The notes below the pieces were generated by a model. That model was not told where the DNA came from and searched no databases. It saw nothing but the letters and a program-made list of their open reading frames with translations. Source: Takakia lepidozioides (lineage: Eukaryota > Streptophyta > Takakiopsida > Takakiales > Takakiaceae). From it: 64,000 nucleotides of DNA. Position numbers and translations under genes: made by a program. The DNA lies in contig CM060732.1 of NCBI GenBank assembly GCA_030704615.1, forward strand, positions 30,423,053 to 30,487,052, in the 5' to 3' direction. Shown in pieces: positions 38,464-48,889 of the stretch (position 1 is the stretch's first letter; each line of letters opens with the position of its first letter).

Positions 38464-39456
38464 GTGGCGGTGCCTGCCTTCAACCCTGTTGTGGAGTTCT
38501 TCGAAGAGTTGAGAAGGAACTACCAAGGGATAAGGCTAGAGAAGTTGAGGAGTTTGCAAGAGTTCCAGAGGAAGCCTACTGAGAGTTTGAGGGAGGCTTT
38601 CACTCGCATGAGGCGCTTGATTAATGTAACCCAAGGGGTTACGGAAGCTCAGGCAGTCCAATTCTGGTACGGAATATTGGACAAGGAGCTGAGGAGAAGG
38701 GTGCGGGATGCAACTCTCCTACAAGCGGCCCAACCCACCTTAGCAAATGTGTTTTTACTGGCAGAGCGGATAGAGCTCAACATGGTGGAGGAACAAGTGG
38801 TCATGGTGGGATTTGCTAAGGAGGCACCACGGGGTAGTGGTACTCCTAGCCAGCCACTACCTCTACGTGCTCAAGGCAACAAGGGGGCTCAGGTGAAGCC
38901 CAGGGAAGGGCAGAGAGGACCTTAGATGCAGGGGTCTCTCCCTTCATTTGCAAGCCAACAACGGGCGGATGTGGTGTGCTGGACATGTGGAGGACCCCAT
39001 GTCAAGAAGGATTGCCCAGAAGGAGGCAATGGTTTGGCACCGGCACAGCCTACACAGTTGCAGTGTAGGCATTGTGGCAAGTACGGGCATGGAGAGGCCC
39101 AGTGCTATGGTTTGCATCCTGAGCTGTGCCCAGGCTAGTTCCAATGGAACAATGGTGGCCGGGTGCGAGGTGGAGCAGCCCAGAGAGGACGAGGTGGCCA
39201 GGCACGAGGTGCAGGCCAAGGGCAAGCTCAACATGGCCAAGGACGCGGAGGTCAGGGTGTTGACCAAGGCATGGCCGACCGGCTTCAGCAGCTAGAGCAG
39301 AGGCTCGCTGCCATGGCCACAGCTCAGGTGATACCGGCTCCAAGGCCGGATGGTCCACCTACTGCTCCTGAGGGAGGAGACTTGGGAGGCATGGGATTCA
39401 TGTGTCGGGCAGCACTACCACTACCACTATGGGTGGGGCACCACTACCATTGGTGA
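38464..39456 (+). pseudogene. Retrotransposon gag, copy 2
   Basis: One frame interrupted by in-frame TAG at 38,923-38,925 and 39,136-39,138. The N-terminal part is a Ty3-type capsid domain (LRSLQEFQRKPTESLREAF, AVQFWYGILDKELRRRV). Two nucleic-acid-binding knuckles follow the first stop: CWTCGGPHVKKDC (one residue short of canonical CCHC spacing) and CRHCGKYGHGEAQC (canonical CX2CX4HX4C). After the second stop come a Gly/Arg-rich RGG-like stretch and a short coiled coil (MADRLQQLEQRLAAM). The continuity of sense across both stops argues for nonsense mutation of one gene. The initiating codon is not defined; similarity may begin slightly upstream. Confidence 0.8.
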
Positions 39457-39587
39457 GGGGTGCCACTACCACTACCACTGTGGGTGGGGCACCAGCATGA
39501 GTTCCTGAGCCACAGGGTGCGGAGGTGGAGTTGGATCCAAAGCGTGGGGAGGCAAGCCGTTAGGCCAGGCTTCCTCAGTCATTCACA

Positions 39588-40250
39588 TTGGCAAAGACAG
39601 AATTGACGCCGTCCATGGCACCTAGTTCTCGCCCGACTGTTACCGAGGCGGAGGTTACTATGCCATTGGGGAGAGCTACACGGGCAGCACCACTACCTAG
39701 TGTTGCCAAGGCTACAGCAGCTAGTATGCTGCTAGGGGCGGCCACATCTGTGTGTCAGGCTCCATTGTTCTCGGCTACCATGATTACGAAGCCGGGGGTA
39801 AGACCAGCTGAGATGTTCAGGCTGACAACTACACTCTGAGAGAGTGGGAAGTTACTTCATCTTCAGTTATACCCGATGGGCTTTATTTTGGACTTTTGGG
39901 AGGAAACGGCATCCTACAGGCCGGAATGGCAGTCAGGGGATGGTCGGCGTGCACTGCTCCCAGTGCGGTTTATTGGGAATGTAGCGGTGGATCATAGGAA
40001 CATGATGCCCACATTGGCTGCATTCTCAGGGGTGGTGGCTTGGGGTGGTGAGCTCTTGGAGGGCAATAGCCATGCAAATGATAGGCCACCACCTAATGAG
40101 GACAAACAATTGGCATACAAGGCTGATTTGCTTCCTCATGTGTCTGTTCATATTCCACTGTGGGGTACAGTTAGGAATTTGCATCGAGTAGCAGGCGAGT
40201 GTGTGCACCAAGCATGGCAGGAGGCATATCCATTGGTGAGTAAGGGGAGT
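39588..40250 (+). pseudogene. Conserved segment between gag and DNMT, unidentified
   Basis: Not recognised. It is shared with copy 3 (minus strand, 37,870-38,212): LPVRFIGNVAV, MPTLAAF, WGGELL and LHRVAGECVHQAWQEA in copy 2 correspond to LPVTFIGGVAV, MPTLAAF, WPGELL and LQRVADRRVQQAWEEA. There is a TGA at 39,837-39,839 and an apparent frame change near 39,940, since the neighbouring frame reads VIPDGLYFGLLGGNG just upstream. It occupies the place of a protease but lacks a visible DTG/DSG motif. It may be a linker or a regulatory N-terminal part of the DNMT. Confidence 0.6.
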
Positions 40251-41651
40251 TCAGTGATATCACCTGGACTTCCTCAGTTAGCTCCTTTGGATACAGTGCC
40301 CATTACCTGGCAACCACCTGATTCAGGGATTTGTTTGCTAGACTTGTTTGGAGGCATGAGCACTGGGCTTGTAGGAGTGTTGCAAGCTGGGATCAAAGTA
40401 CGCAAGTACTTGTATATGGAGAAGGATGAGATAGCTCGGCGTATTTCTATGCGCCACGTTGCCTTGTTCACACACCGGTACCCTGAGTTGTTGCCTCTCT
40501 CAGCAATTCAAGGGTATCAAAAGGCCTTGCCAGCAGACATTACCTTGCTGGGGGCGGATGATTTGGACCGGCATGGTGCCATTGACTTGGTGATAGCTGG
40601 ATGGCCTTGCCAAGGACACTCTCCCGCAGGTCATAGGAACGGCTTGCATGATGCATGATCGCATTTGTTTTGGAAGATGTTGAGAGTGTTGCGTAACTTG
40701 CAGACGAGGCAAGTGCAACCTCTAGCCTATATCTTGGAGAATGTTCCTCTTATGGGGGACTCTCGGGCCACGGTTATGGCTAGTGTGCATCAGGTGCGGT
40801 CTTGGATTGGATCGGCGGTGCTATTGGATGCAGCAGCGATGGGATCACGACCGCATCGACCTCGATTGTGGTGGACCAATCTTGCACCACCAGAGCTGCT
40901 CAAGAGAGCATACGATTCCATTCAACGGCCACCCAATCTCACAGTTGAGGGCTTTTTGGACCAAGGGAGGCAACAACAGAGGGTGTGACATGATGACCGT
41001 CCACCTTTAGCAGTGGTAAATCGAGTGGGGCAGCCACGTGCGGCCTTGCCTATGCTCATGAGCTTTCCCTCGTCTCATGTTTTTCAAGACAATGGTCTTG
41101 GGTTGATTTGGGACAGTGTGCTACAGCAATTGGTAGAGCCCAATGCAGATGAGCGAGAGCGGGCAATGGGATTTGCCACGGGCACTACAGCTGTGCCAGC
41201 TCTGTCAAAGGCATCACGCCGACATGTGTTGGGTCAAGCAATGGATCGAAATTGCTTGACATGGGTTATTGGCTTGTGCATGGCTGAGCAACGGAGGTTG
41301 CAAACAGTGGTGGCTACTTCTGCACTCCCATTTGGTATTGTATCCCCTCTGCCAACCGAGACAGTTAAGGCAGTGAATAGGGGCAAGCACAGGATCATGG
41401 GGTGCAAACACCCATGGCAAATGTGGGATGAGATGCGGAAAGAGAGAGTCTTTGGATCTCTCAAGCAGCAATATGAGGAGTAAGAAGAGCCATACACTGA
41501 GGATCAATTGGAGGCCAAGGTGGCCAATGTTTTTGAAGAGGTTGAGAATGTTTCTTTCCCAGAGGATGTTCTCAAGGTGGTTATGGCAGAGCAAGTGGAG
41601 GCTACGCCACAGTCAGATTGGGCGGACAAGGCCCAAGAGGTTGCTATCTAG
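40251..41651 (+). pseudogene. Retrotransposon-encoded DNMT3-like C5 DNA methyltransferase, copy 2
   Basis: All main C5-methyltransferase motifs are present in one frame: GICLLDLFGGMSTGLVGVLQ (motif I, SAM binding), IDLVIAGWPCQGHSPAGH (motif IV, catalytic Cys, PCQ at 40,605-40,613), YILENVPLMGD (motif VI), SRPHRPRLWWTN (motif VIII) and DERERAMGFATGTT...RRHVLGQAMD (motifs IX-X). There is no room for a large target-recognition domain, as in DNMT3. Stops: TGA 40,656-40,658 where copy 1 has Arg, TGA 40,986-40,988 where copy 1 has AGA, and TAA 41,481-41,483 in the acidic linker. The terminal TAG at 41,649-41,651 is shared with copy 1. An intact relative would be expected to methylate DNA in the nucleus, perhaps at its own insertion sites; that role is inference. 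Confidence 0.85.
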
Positions 41652-41657
41652 CAACCA
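41646..41657 (+). promoter_or_regulatory. Possible stop-codon readthrough site, copy 2
   Basis: ATC TAG CAA CCA, the same stop and following hexamer as in copy 1 although nearby codons differ. It matches UAG-CAR-YYA. Similar residues follow in both copies (QPKDSSPTSKP here, QPRDASSTSKP there). Confidence 0.45.
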
Positions 41658-44600
41658 AAAGATTCGTCTCCTACCTCCAAGCCTGATGTACCCAAGGTTA
41701 CCGTCACTGAGGACAATTGGGAAAGTCACCGGAGGAGAGAGACGGAGGGTCCAGCAATTTCGAAGGGCTTATAGAAATTGCTTTGCTTTCGGTTTGAAGG
41801 ATTTGGGGAGTTTGAAGGGTCAAGAGATTCGTATTGATTTGGCAAGTGACACCCCAATCTTTCGAAGGCCCTACCGGTATAGTGACATGGAGAGGTCATT
41901 GAGAGTTGTTCGAAGCTGGATTGGTGGAGTTGTCAAGCGGGGAGTATGCCTCGGCAATGGTGATGCCAGCTAAGAAGGATATCTATGGCAATTGGACAGA
42001 AAGAAGGATGTGTGGGGACTATCGTCCTATGAACCGTCAGACTAAGTCCGATAGATATGCCATGCCAACTCTAGAGGAAATTTTTGATGCCATTGGGCAT
42101 GCAAAGGTGTTAAGCACATTGGACTTGCGATCCGGTTACCACCATCTGCCAATCAAAGAGGCTGACAAGCAAAAGACGACATTCTGGGGGATTCATCAAC
42201 ATGGGAAGGATTGCTTGTACCAATGGCGGTTCCTACCGTTTGGGTTGAAGAATGCTCCCGCAGAATTTCAGAGGGTCATGGAAATGATTCTTGTAGAGCT
42301 AGACTTCACCCGATGCTACATTGATGACATCATCATCTTTAGTGCTACGATTGAAGAGCACAAGAGACACCTTCAGATGGTGTTTGAGCGCTTGAGAGCG
42401 CATGGGTTGAAATTGCACCCTGGGAAGTGCAAGTTCTTCCACAACCAGATTGAGTATCTGGGCCACATGATATATCCTGGAGGACTGGGTGTTCAAAAGA
42501 CGAAGGTGGAGGCCATTGCACGCATTCCACGCCCCATCGATGTTAGCAGGGTTCGTGCTTTCATGGGGTTGGCAAACTACTATCGACGGTTTGTCAAGGG
42601 ATTTAGCAGCATTGCAAAGGCTCTTACCAAGTTGACCAAGGTGGGTCAGGAGTGCCCCGGAAGGAGGAGCAGGAGGAAGTCTTTGAGGAACTCAAGGCTC
42701 GATTGACTTCTGCACCTATTCTGAGGCGGCCTATTCGGGGGCGGTCTTTCCAGCTACATATGGATTGGAGTATGCTGGGAATTGGAGCAGTGCTCACACA
42801 GGTGGATGACGAGGGAAGAGAGTTCGTAGTGGCATATGTCAGCCACTTGAACAATGATGCCGAGGCGAAGTATAGCTCATATGAAGGGGAGTGTCTAGCT
42901 GCGGTATGGGCAGTGGCACATTTCAGATGCTACATCTATGGCAACCTCTTCACCCTTGTCACGGATCACCAACCATTGAAGTGGTTGATGGAGTCAGACA
43001 AGCTTACAGGGAAGCTTGCACGGTGGACACTTATGCTTCAAGAGTACGACTTCCAGGTGGTGCATCGAGCCGGTATAGTCAACCAAGATGCGGATGGATT
43101 GAGTCGCAATCCATGCACAAGTGAGCTTGATGATACAAGAGCTCGTTGGCATGGTGAGACGGACAAGGAGATGGTGCCAGGATGGCACGCATCTGCCTTT
43201 TTATGCATTCTAGCAATGGGAGCTCAAGCTGGTCCATCCCATGTGATTGGTCATAGAGATAGTGTGCATGACGATCCAGAGATCAGTGAGGAGCTTGGTG
43301 GTGCTAAGGATGTACATGAAGATGTAGTAGTGTTGGCCTACCTTCGTACTAGAGAGACAACAGCCAGTGTGATTGCTAAGGAGAGAGATCGGATCCTACA
43401 ACGAGCCAAAAGGTTCAAGTGGGAGGGGACTCACCTACTCCGAGTATGGGAGGATGGACGAGTGAGGATTGTGCCTCATCCAACACAACGAGCGCGATTG
43501 GTATGCCATGCCCATGAGGAGTTGGGACATTTTGGGGTGCGACGCACTCATAGTTTGCTGCAAGAACAGTACTGGTGGCGGGGCATGCACACGGATGTGC
43601 AACAGTTAGTGGCAAGGTACATGGTGTGTGATAGAGTGCGAGCTTCTTTCAATGCACCTACTCCACAATTGCATCCTTTACCCATTATGGGTTTGGGCTA
43701 TCGTTGGAGTCTTGACTTTGCAGGCCCATTGTCACTAACAATTCGCCATAACAATTATGTGCTGGTGATGGTGGAACATTTCTCCAAGTGGATTGAACTG
43801 GTGGCATTGCCCGACAAGGCAAGTGAGGGAGCTGCGTATACATTCTTAGATCGAGTGCTTGGCCAATTTGGTGCTCCAGCTGAGGTACTCACGGACCAGG
43901 GGAGAGAGTTCTTGAGGGAGTTTTAGGCTTTGTGTGAGCAAGCCTTGATAGATCACCGCACTACTTCTCGGGATCATCCCAAGGCTGATGGCCTAGCAGA
44001 GAGGGTTGTACAAACAGTCAAGCGAGGCTTGTGCAAGTATGACTTACAGAAGGGACACTTAGGAGATTGGGACCTTCAGCTACATTGGTTGGCCATGGGC
44101 TACAGGTTTAGCAAACAAGCATCACTTGCCTTGTTCTCGCCTTATTTCCTTCTCTTTGGCCGAGAGCCAGATTTGCCTGCATCTATTCGCAGGGAGACTG
44201 CAGTAGTTATCAACCTTGATGATCCGGATGTGTGGACATAAGCATGTGCCCAGCGGGCAGAGTTGTTCAAGAGAGTCATGCCTATGGCTTTTGAGAACCT
44301 TGCTATTGCCCATTGAGGTACGTCACTATACGTGGAGGCGGATATCGGCCAGGTGTTCGGTGTTTCCACCCTAGGGACTATGTGTATCTGCAACAGACAA
44401 CGCCTACGACTTTGGATGTCACAGCAGGGCGTGTGATTCTAAGGGTCCGGGAGGTGTTGCCTTCAGGAGTGTTGATTATGGAGGGTCGAGATGGCATGGT
44501 ATGGAAGGACCATGTGCGCAATTGTGCGCCATGTCACCTTCCATATGTGGATGGGAGGATAGATCCTAACCTTGCAGTGGTACCTGTAGGGTTGTGTTGC

Positions 44601-44747
44601 ATGCTATGTGGGCATGCTGGTGGTGCCGCGACCATGTTGGTGTGTGACAAATGCTCAAGGGGGTGGCACATGGGATGCTTGACACCGCCACTTGAGGAGG
44701 TTCATAGTGGAGAATGGTTGTGTCCACAATGCCTTGGACATAGGTAG
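41652..44747 (+). pseudogene. Retrotransposon pol with C-terminal PHD finger, copy 2
   Basis: RT: RRMCGDYRPMNRQTKSDRYA, LPFGLKNAPAEFQRVM, YIDD at 42,317-42,328. RNase H: HMDWSMLGIGAVLTQ (first D kept), YEGECLAAVWAV, VTDHQPLKW. Integrase: H-X4-H in HAHEELGH, WSLDFAGPL, LTDQGREF and ADGLAERVVQTVKRGL give the D,D,E triad. The zinc-binding pair has lost one ligand (YMVC against CMVC in copy 1). The last about 50 residues form a PHD finger of C4HC3 type: CMLC, CDKC, H, C, WLCPQC (about 44,595-44,740). Damage: frame shifts near 41,905 and 42,650, TAG at 43,924-43,926 (CAG in copy 1), TAA at 44,239-44,241 and a small deletion near 44,313. Confidence 0.9.
44590..44747 (+). other. PHD zinc finger at element C terminus
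   Basis: Spacing C-X2-C, then C-X2-C, then X4-H-X2-C, then C-X2-C with the invariant Trp before the last pair (GEWLCPQC) is diagnostic of PHD fingers. The family commonly reads histone H3 tails. It follows directly on the conserved integrase tail (RNCAPCHLP, DPNLAVV), so it is part of the same polyprotein. Copy 1 keeps only the last third. Confidence 0.85.
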
Positions 44748-45003
44748 TGGGCATGACAATGGTGGAATTGACAAGTGATCCAAGGTCTAGCTGATGGGAG
44801 CTCAACGCCATGGATACTTAATTGAAGATCATGGATTGCAGGAAGGCGAGTAACGATGGGGCTACTTTTACACCCGGCCTCTTGATCTATTGACTTTAGA
44901 TACTGGGACATGTGCGATTGAAGACCAAGCGTTGATTTATTGAGATGGATACTTGTCAGCTATCCGGTATTAGATGGACCTAGTCACCAGCTAGGGGGGT
45001 GAT

Positions 45004-45107
45004 TGTGGCATAGTTTTCTAGGATTGTGTGCTTAGAATGTATGGTGGACAGCAATGTATGTTGTGGCACAATGCTTAGGTGCACGACAGATATGTATGCG
45101 CACGACA
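45004..45107 (+). repeat. Terminal repeat segment after copy 2
   Basis: Begins TGTGGCATAG after the polypurine tract and ends GATATGTATGCGCACGACA, the same end motif as in the two copies near 5 kb. It is diverged and has a small internal duplication of GCACGACA. Confidence 0.55.
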
Positions 45108-48100
45108 ATGGGTTTAGAGACGGTCAAAGAGTGTTTCTTTCTCTTCCCGGGTCTACATCTCTTGTTGCCACTGGGGATCGCCTTAATGTCTCGGGGGTTG
45201 GGACCTGTCATAGACACCAATTATCTTCCTCAACCATTTCAGTGATTTTCATCTCCTGTGATGAAGCATACGCATTACGTCATTTGCCTTATAGACATAT
45301 GGATGCGGACACCTTGAAAGAGGCCATTGGGGACACCGGTGGTATGGAATATTGGCAAAGTTCATCAGCAGAATGACGAGTATCTAGGGCATAACATGAA
45401 TCTTGAGTTTACATCGAAGGCACAGGAGAATGTCGAAAATCCCGACGTGCAGGAGGATGAATCAAACAACAGATCATCGCAGAGTTTGGAGAATCTGTGT
45501 GTAGGACTTGGGAGAAACAATTGGAGAAACTTGTAGTGCGTGCTATTGGGTGATGATGGGGGTGCACTGTTCGAGGGCAGGATTCAAGCTTGCATTCCCG
45601 ACGAGGTGATTCTCAATGACAAATTGGGAGAGGACGACGTTGGAGTTCTTGTCACCAGAATACTTGATGGAGGATCTGGCTCTCTGATGTCCCTTGTTAA
45701 ATGACCTTAAATAATAAAAACAAAACTTTTGGAAAGTGGGCGACTACTCTCAAATGATCTGGAGAATTTCATCAGATCTTCGGACAGTATCGAATATGAA
45801 GATCACAAGACAAAGCGGCATATAGCATCTTTATGAGGAAGAAGATGGATCAAAATTTGGAACACTCCAAAAAATATATGAAAAATCTTACTCTGGAGGA
45901 AGTCAGATCCGTGAGCAGCAAACCTTGCTGCAGACTTCACTGCTGTCAATATTTTGACCGGAGAAAAACCTTAGATATCCGTACTTCGTTTTGGGGATCC
46001 ACTTTCGATGAGAGGAGAGAACATGGACTAAATGTTTCTAAACGACTTCACATGCTGGAAGGGACCTCTCGCAGGGCTTACGTTACGATTGAGGGTGTAG
46101 ATGTTTGTGAGACTGCATGGTGGACAATTCCACCTACATGGAGTACAAGAAGTTGAGTAAACAGGGTTGGTTGTCAAGTCTTCATGGGAACCGAGGAGTG
46201 AAGCGGCCACGACCTCGGACGCTGCAGGCAAAAGATAACATTATGTCTATTATCAACGGAAATACTGACCTCATGCCTCATAAGACAAGGTGCATTGGGG
46301 AGGGAAGGTGGGATACTTTGAGAGTCTTACCACCTGAAATGAACTGGAAGAGAATACGAGAATAGTCCAACGAGGTAAGAAATCTCCCTCTTTCACTTTC
46401 CTTCCTGGAAGTATTTTCTGACTTCAATGTGGACGGTTCTCTGGGAATGTGTCTCTTTTCCACTGTGGTGCTAGTTTCATGAACCCTCCACTGTCCAGTG
46501 GAAGTTCCTTTTCTGACCCTTTCTGATTGTCTCAGACGAACAGACTTTTTGGGTTGAAAGGAGTTTCACAGTCGGCTGTTAGCCGCATCCGGAGTCGGAT
46601 ATTTCCTAACGTGGAGGTTCGATAAACTGGGAGCACATTTACGAAGTGCACGGAATGCGAGATGTTAAAGGACCTGATCAAAAAGTCTGTCAAGAGGAGT
46701 GCGGAACAGATGACACACAAACGAACGCTTGATAAACATTTGAGGCACCAAGAGTCGTGCAGAAGACTGTACCATAGCTGGAGGAATGAATCTATTATGA
46801 TTCTGGAGGAGTTTTTCTGTATCATTCACGACAAAATGGATCATAGGAAACAACTATTCATGGGCTACAGACTCCAAACAAGATGATTTCGGGATTGGGT
46901 TAGCTGCCAGTCTCACTAACGGGAATGGTCACGCACGGACACGGTGATAGAGCTTACGGTCAGTTCTCTCTTGAGTTCTGGAAGGGAAATTCAAACTTTA
47001 CAATTGGGTCTTTGGCTCGTTGCCTACGCCAGCTGGAGAAGCCAACCTGTCGCGAGTCTAGGAACATTTTCGATTATGAACTTCAAAATGAGTTTTTCAA
47101 ATCGCTCTTAAGAGGTAAATCGAGATGTTTGGATGCTCTTAAACCCTGTAGGTCGGAAGACAGACGGGGTGCTCTTCCACTTCCCAAAAGACTCTACTTA
47201 CAAACGAACAACTCCGCGAAGGACAATAAGAACGGATGGATGCTTGCTTTTCTATCCCTCCTCACTACCAAAGATATTTTTGAAGAGATCCAGCTAGGGT
47301 TTCTCATGGTCGGCCACACCCATGAGGATATCGACGGATTCTTCAGCTACCTTTCGAAGAAGCTAAAGGAACGCAACACCTACATTCTTCCATTTGATGA
47401 GGTCATTCATGACCTCGCAAGATCTGCAGTTCATTCCACAGATTATTCAAGAGGTTCTAGACTTCAAGAAGTTTATAAAGGGCTGTATTCTGGATGGAAA
47501 GGAGGCGTTGGTCAGGATTTCAGAGATGCACTGTTCCGCTTTTTCAAGGATGCGGAGGGTTGGCCCGTCATGAAGTACAAGAAGTCAGCTACTGATTCGG
47601 ATTGGCTTCCAAAAAACACTAGCATGAAGATGTGGAAGTCGAATCCCGACGGGACTCCAAAGCTCCCTGAAGAGACCTAAACGCCGTTCCAAGAAGAACG
47701 GCCTGGGGAGTTGGAGACGACTCCTCCGAAAAACAGTCATTAACAAAAAATGGAATTAAAACATACAAGGATTTTTGGACAAAATGAATGTTGCTTGACG
47801 ATCATTACAGAGGTCTAATGGAACAATACGACCAATACCGGAAACTCCGGAACATATTCATCTGCTTGAGGGATTCTGGCCGAAAACAAAATGGTCAACG
47901 AATCATCGGAGAGATGACATCCAACCACAGATAGTGCATGATATGGAAGAAGAGGATGAAATCCCAGAACCTTACTGTGGCCCGAGGTGTGAGCGTCCAA
48001 GGATACCCTTGAATCCGTTCAAGGATATTGAGAAAGGTTTTTTTGTGCTCGTTCGCCCTCATGACCCAAGGACGTGCCCAGTCTGGATGGGGGTGGCAAT

Positions 48101-48365
48101 ATCTGATGTGATCCGAGAAATGAAGAATCCTAATTTTAAGAAGGTGAAGGTGGAGTGGTGTAGACTGAAAAAAAGAGGTAACCCATCAGACTTGGAAAGG
48201 TACAGGGACTATTGGTCAAAACTTTGGGAGTATAACTCGTCAGATCCTGCTCAATGGATCCACGTGAACAATGTCATGTGGACAATGCCACCACGAAAAA
48301 ATACAACAAAGAATATCACTAAGAGAATTACAGCCGCGGAAGCAGTGAAGGCGCGCGCGAATTAG
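45100..48365 (+). pseudogene. DUF7869-type transposon-like gene, degenerate
   Basis: Coding similarity runs through several frames. A cysteine pair and DKMDH block appear at about 46,640-46,840 (CTECEMLKDL, then IIHDKMDHRK). The longest open part (46,925-47,680) has LYLQTNNSAKDNKNGWMLAF and LGFLMVGHTHEDIDGFFSYL, the hallmark of the DUF7869 family, which I recall from uncharacterised, probably transposon-derived proteins. Downstream, 47,934-48,365 encodes the family's C-terminal part (FFVLVRPHDPRTCPVWMGVAI, RYRDYWSKLWEY). Stops and frameshifts near 46,130, 46,600 and 46,885, plus a stop at 47,680, break the gene. The Asp/His-rich HTHEDID block may be catalytic in an RNase H-like fold; that is inference. 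It begins right after the terminal repeat of copy 2. Confidence 0.7.
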
Positions 48366-48889
48366 GAGGAGGCGAATCTTCAGTCAGAAAGTGAGTCTTG
48401 CGAACGAGTTGCAGTCCAAGGCCGACAAAATGTTGAGGTCAATTCCGGTACTTCGATTTAAGAAATAAATTTTTTCTTCTCTATATGGCCCTTCTTGTTT
48501 GCATTGGGGGCTCATTTTTGTTATCTTCTTCTGTCGCACTCAACCTCGAATGTCCAGTAGATGTTCTCGATCTTTGTTCCCGGTGTGCTGGATTCTGGCC
48601 TGCTGTACATTCTGTTCAACGAAAAAAAAATCTTGTGGGGGAGTCTGTCCTATAAAACATACAGTTCACAAAAACAAAAAAGGCGGGCACGATCACTGGA
48701 GTCTTCCGCTTCACATTCGGTTAAAGTGGTTTTTAACAACCAAAAAAATTAGACCAATTCGAGTTTTTCTCTCAATGACTGCGCATGTCAATCCAAAACA
48801 AAAGAGAAAACTAGCGCCAAAATGAAGGGAGAAGACATTTGGATAACCATAATGGTTATGGTTATGTTATGGATAGTTCATTCCCATTT

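Larger units (their letters stand above)
38464..45107 (+). mobile_element. Ty3/gypsy-type retrotransposon with DNMT and PHD finger, copy 2
   Basis: Most complete copy in the window, about 6.6 kb. Order: gag with two zinc knuckles (38,464-39,456), unidentified conserved segment (39,588-40,250), DNMT (about 40,320-41,280), acidic linker with the shared UAG (41,649), RT (41,748-42,640), RNase H (42,680-43,120), integrase (43,370-44,230), PHD finger (about 44,590-44,740), polypurine tract (44,989-45,003) and a terminal repeat from 45,004. A recognisable aspartic protease motif was not found. Several stops and frame breaks make it non-functional as read. Confidence 0.9.

Noticed and set aside
39457-40250. 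Aspartic protease between gag and DNMT
   Set aside because: No DTG/DSG motif or following ILG-like block was found in the frames I examined.
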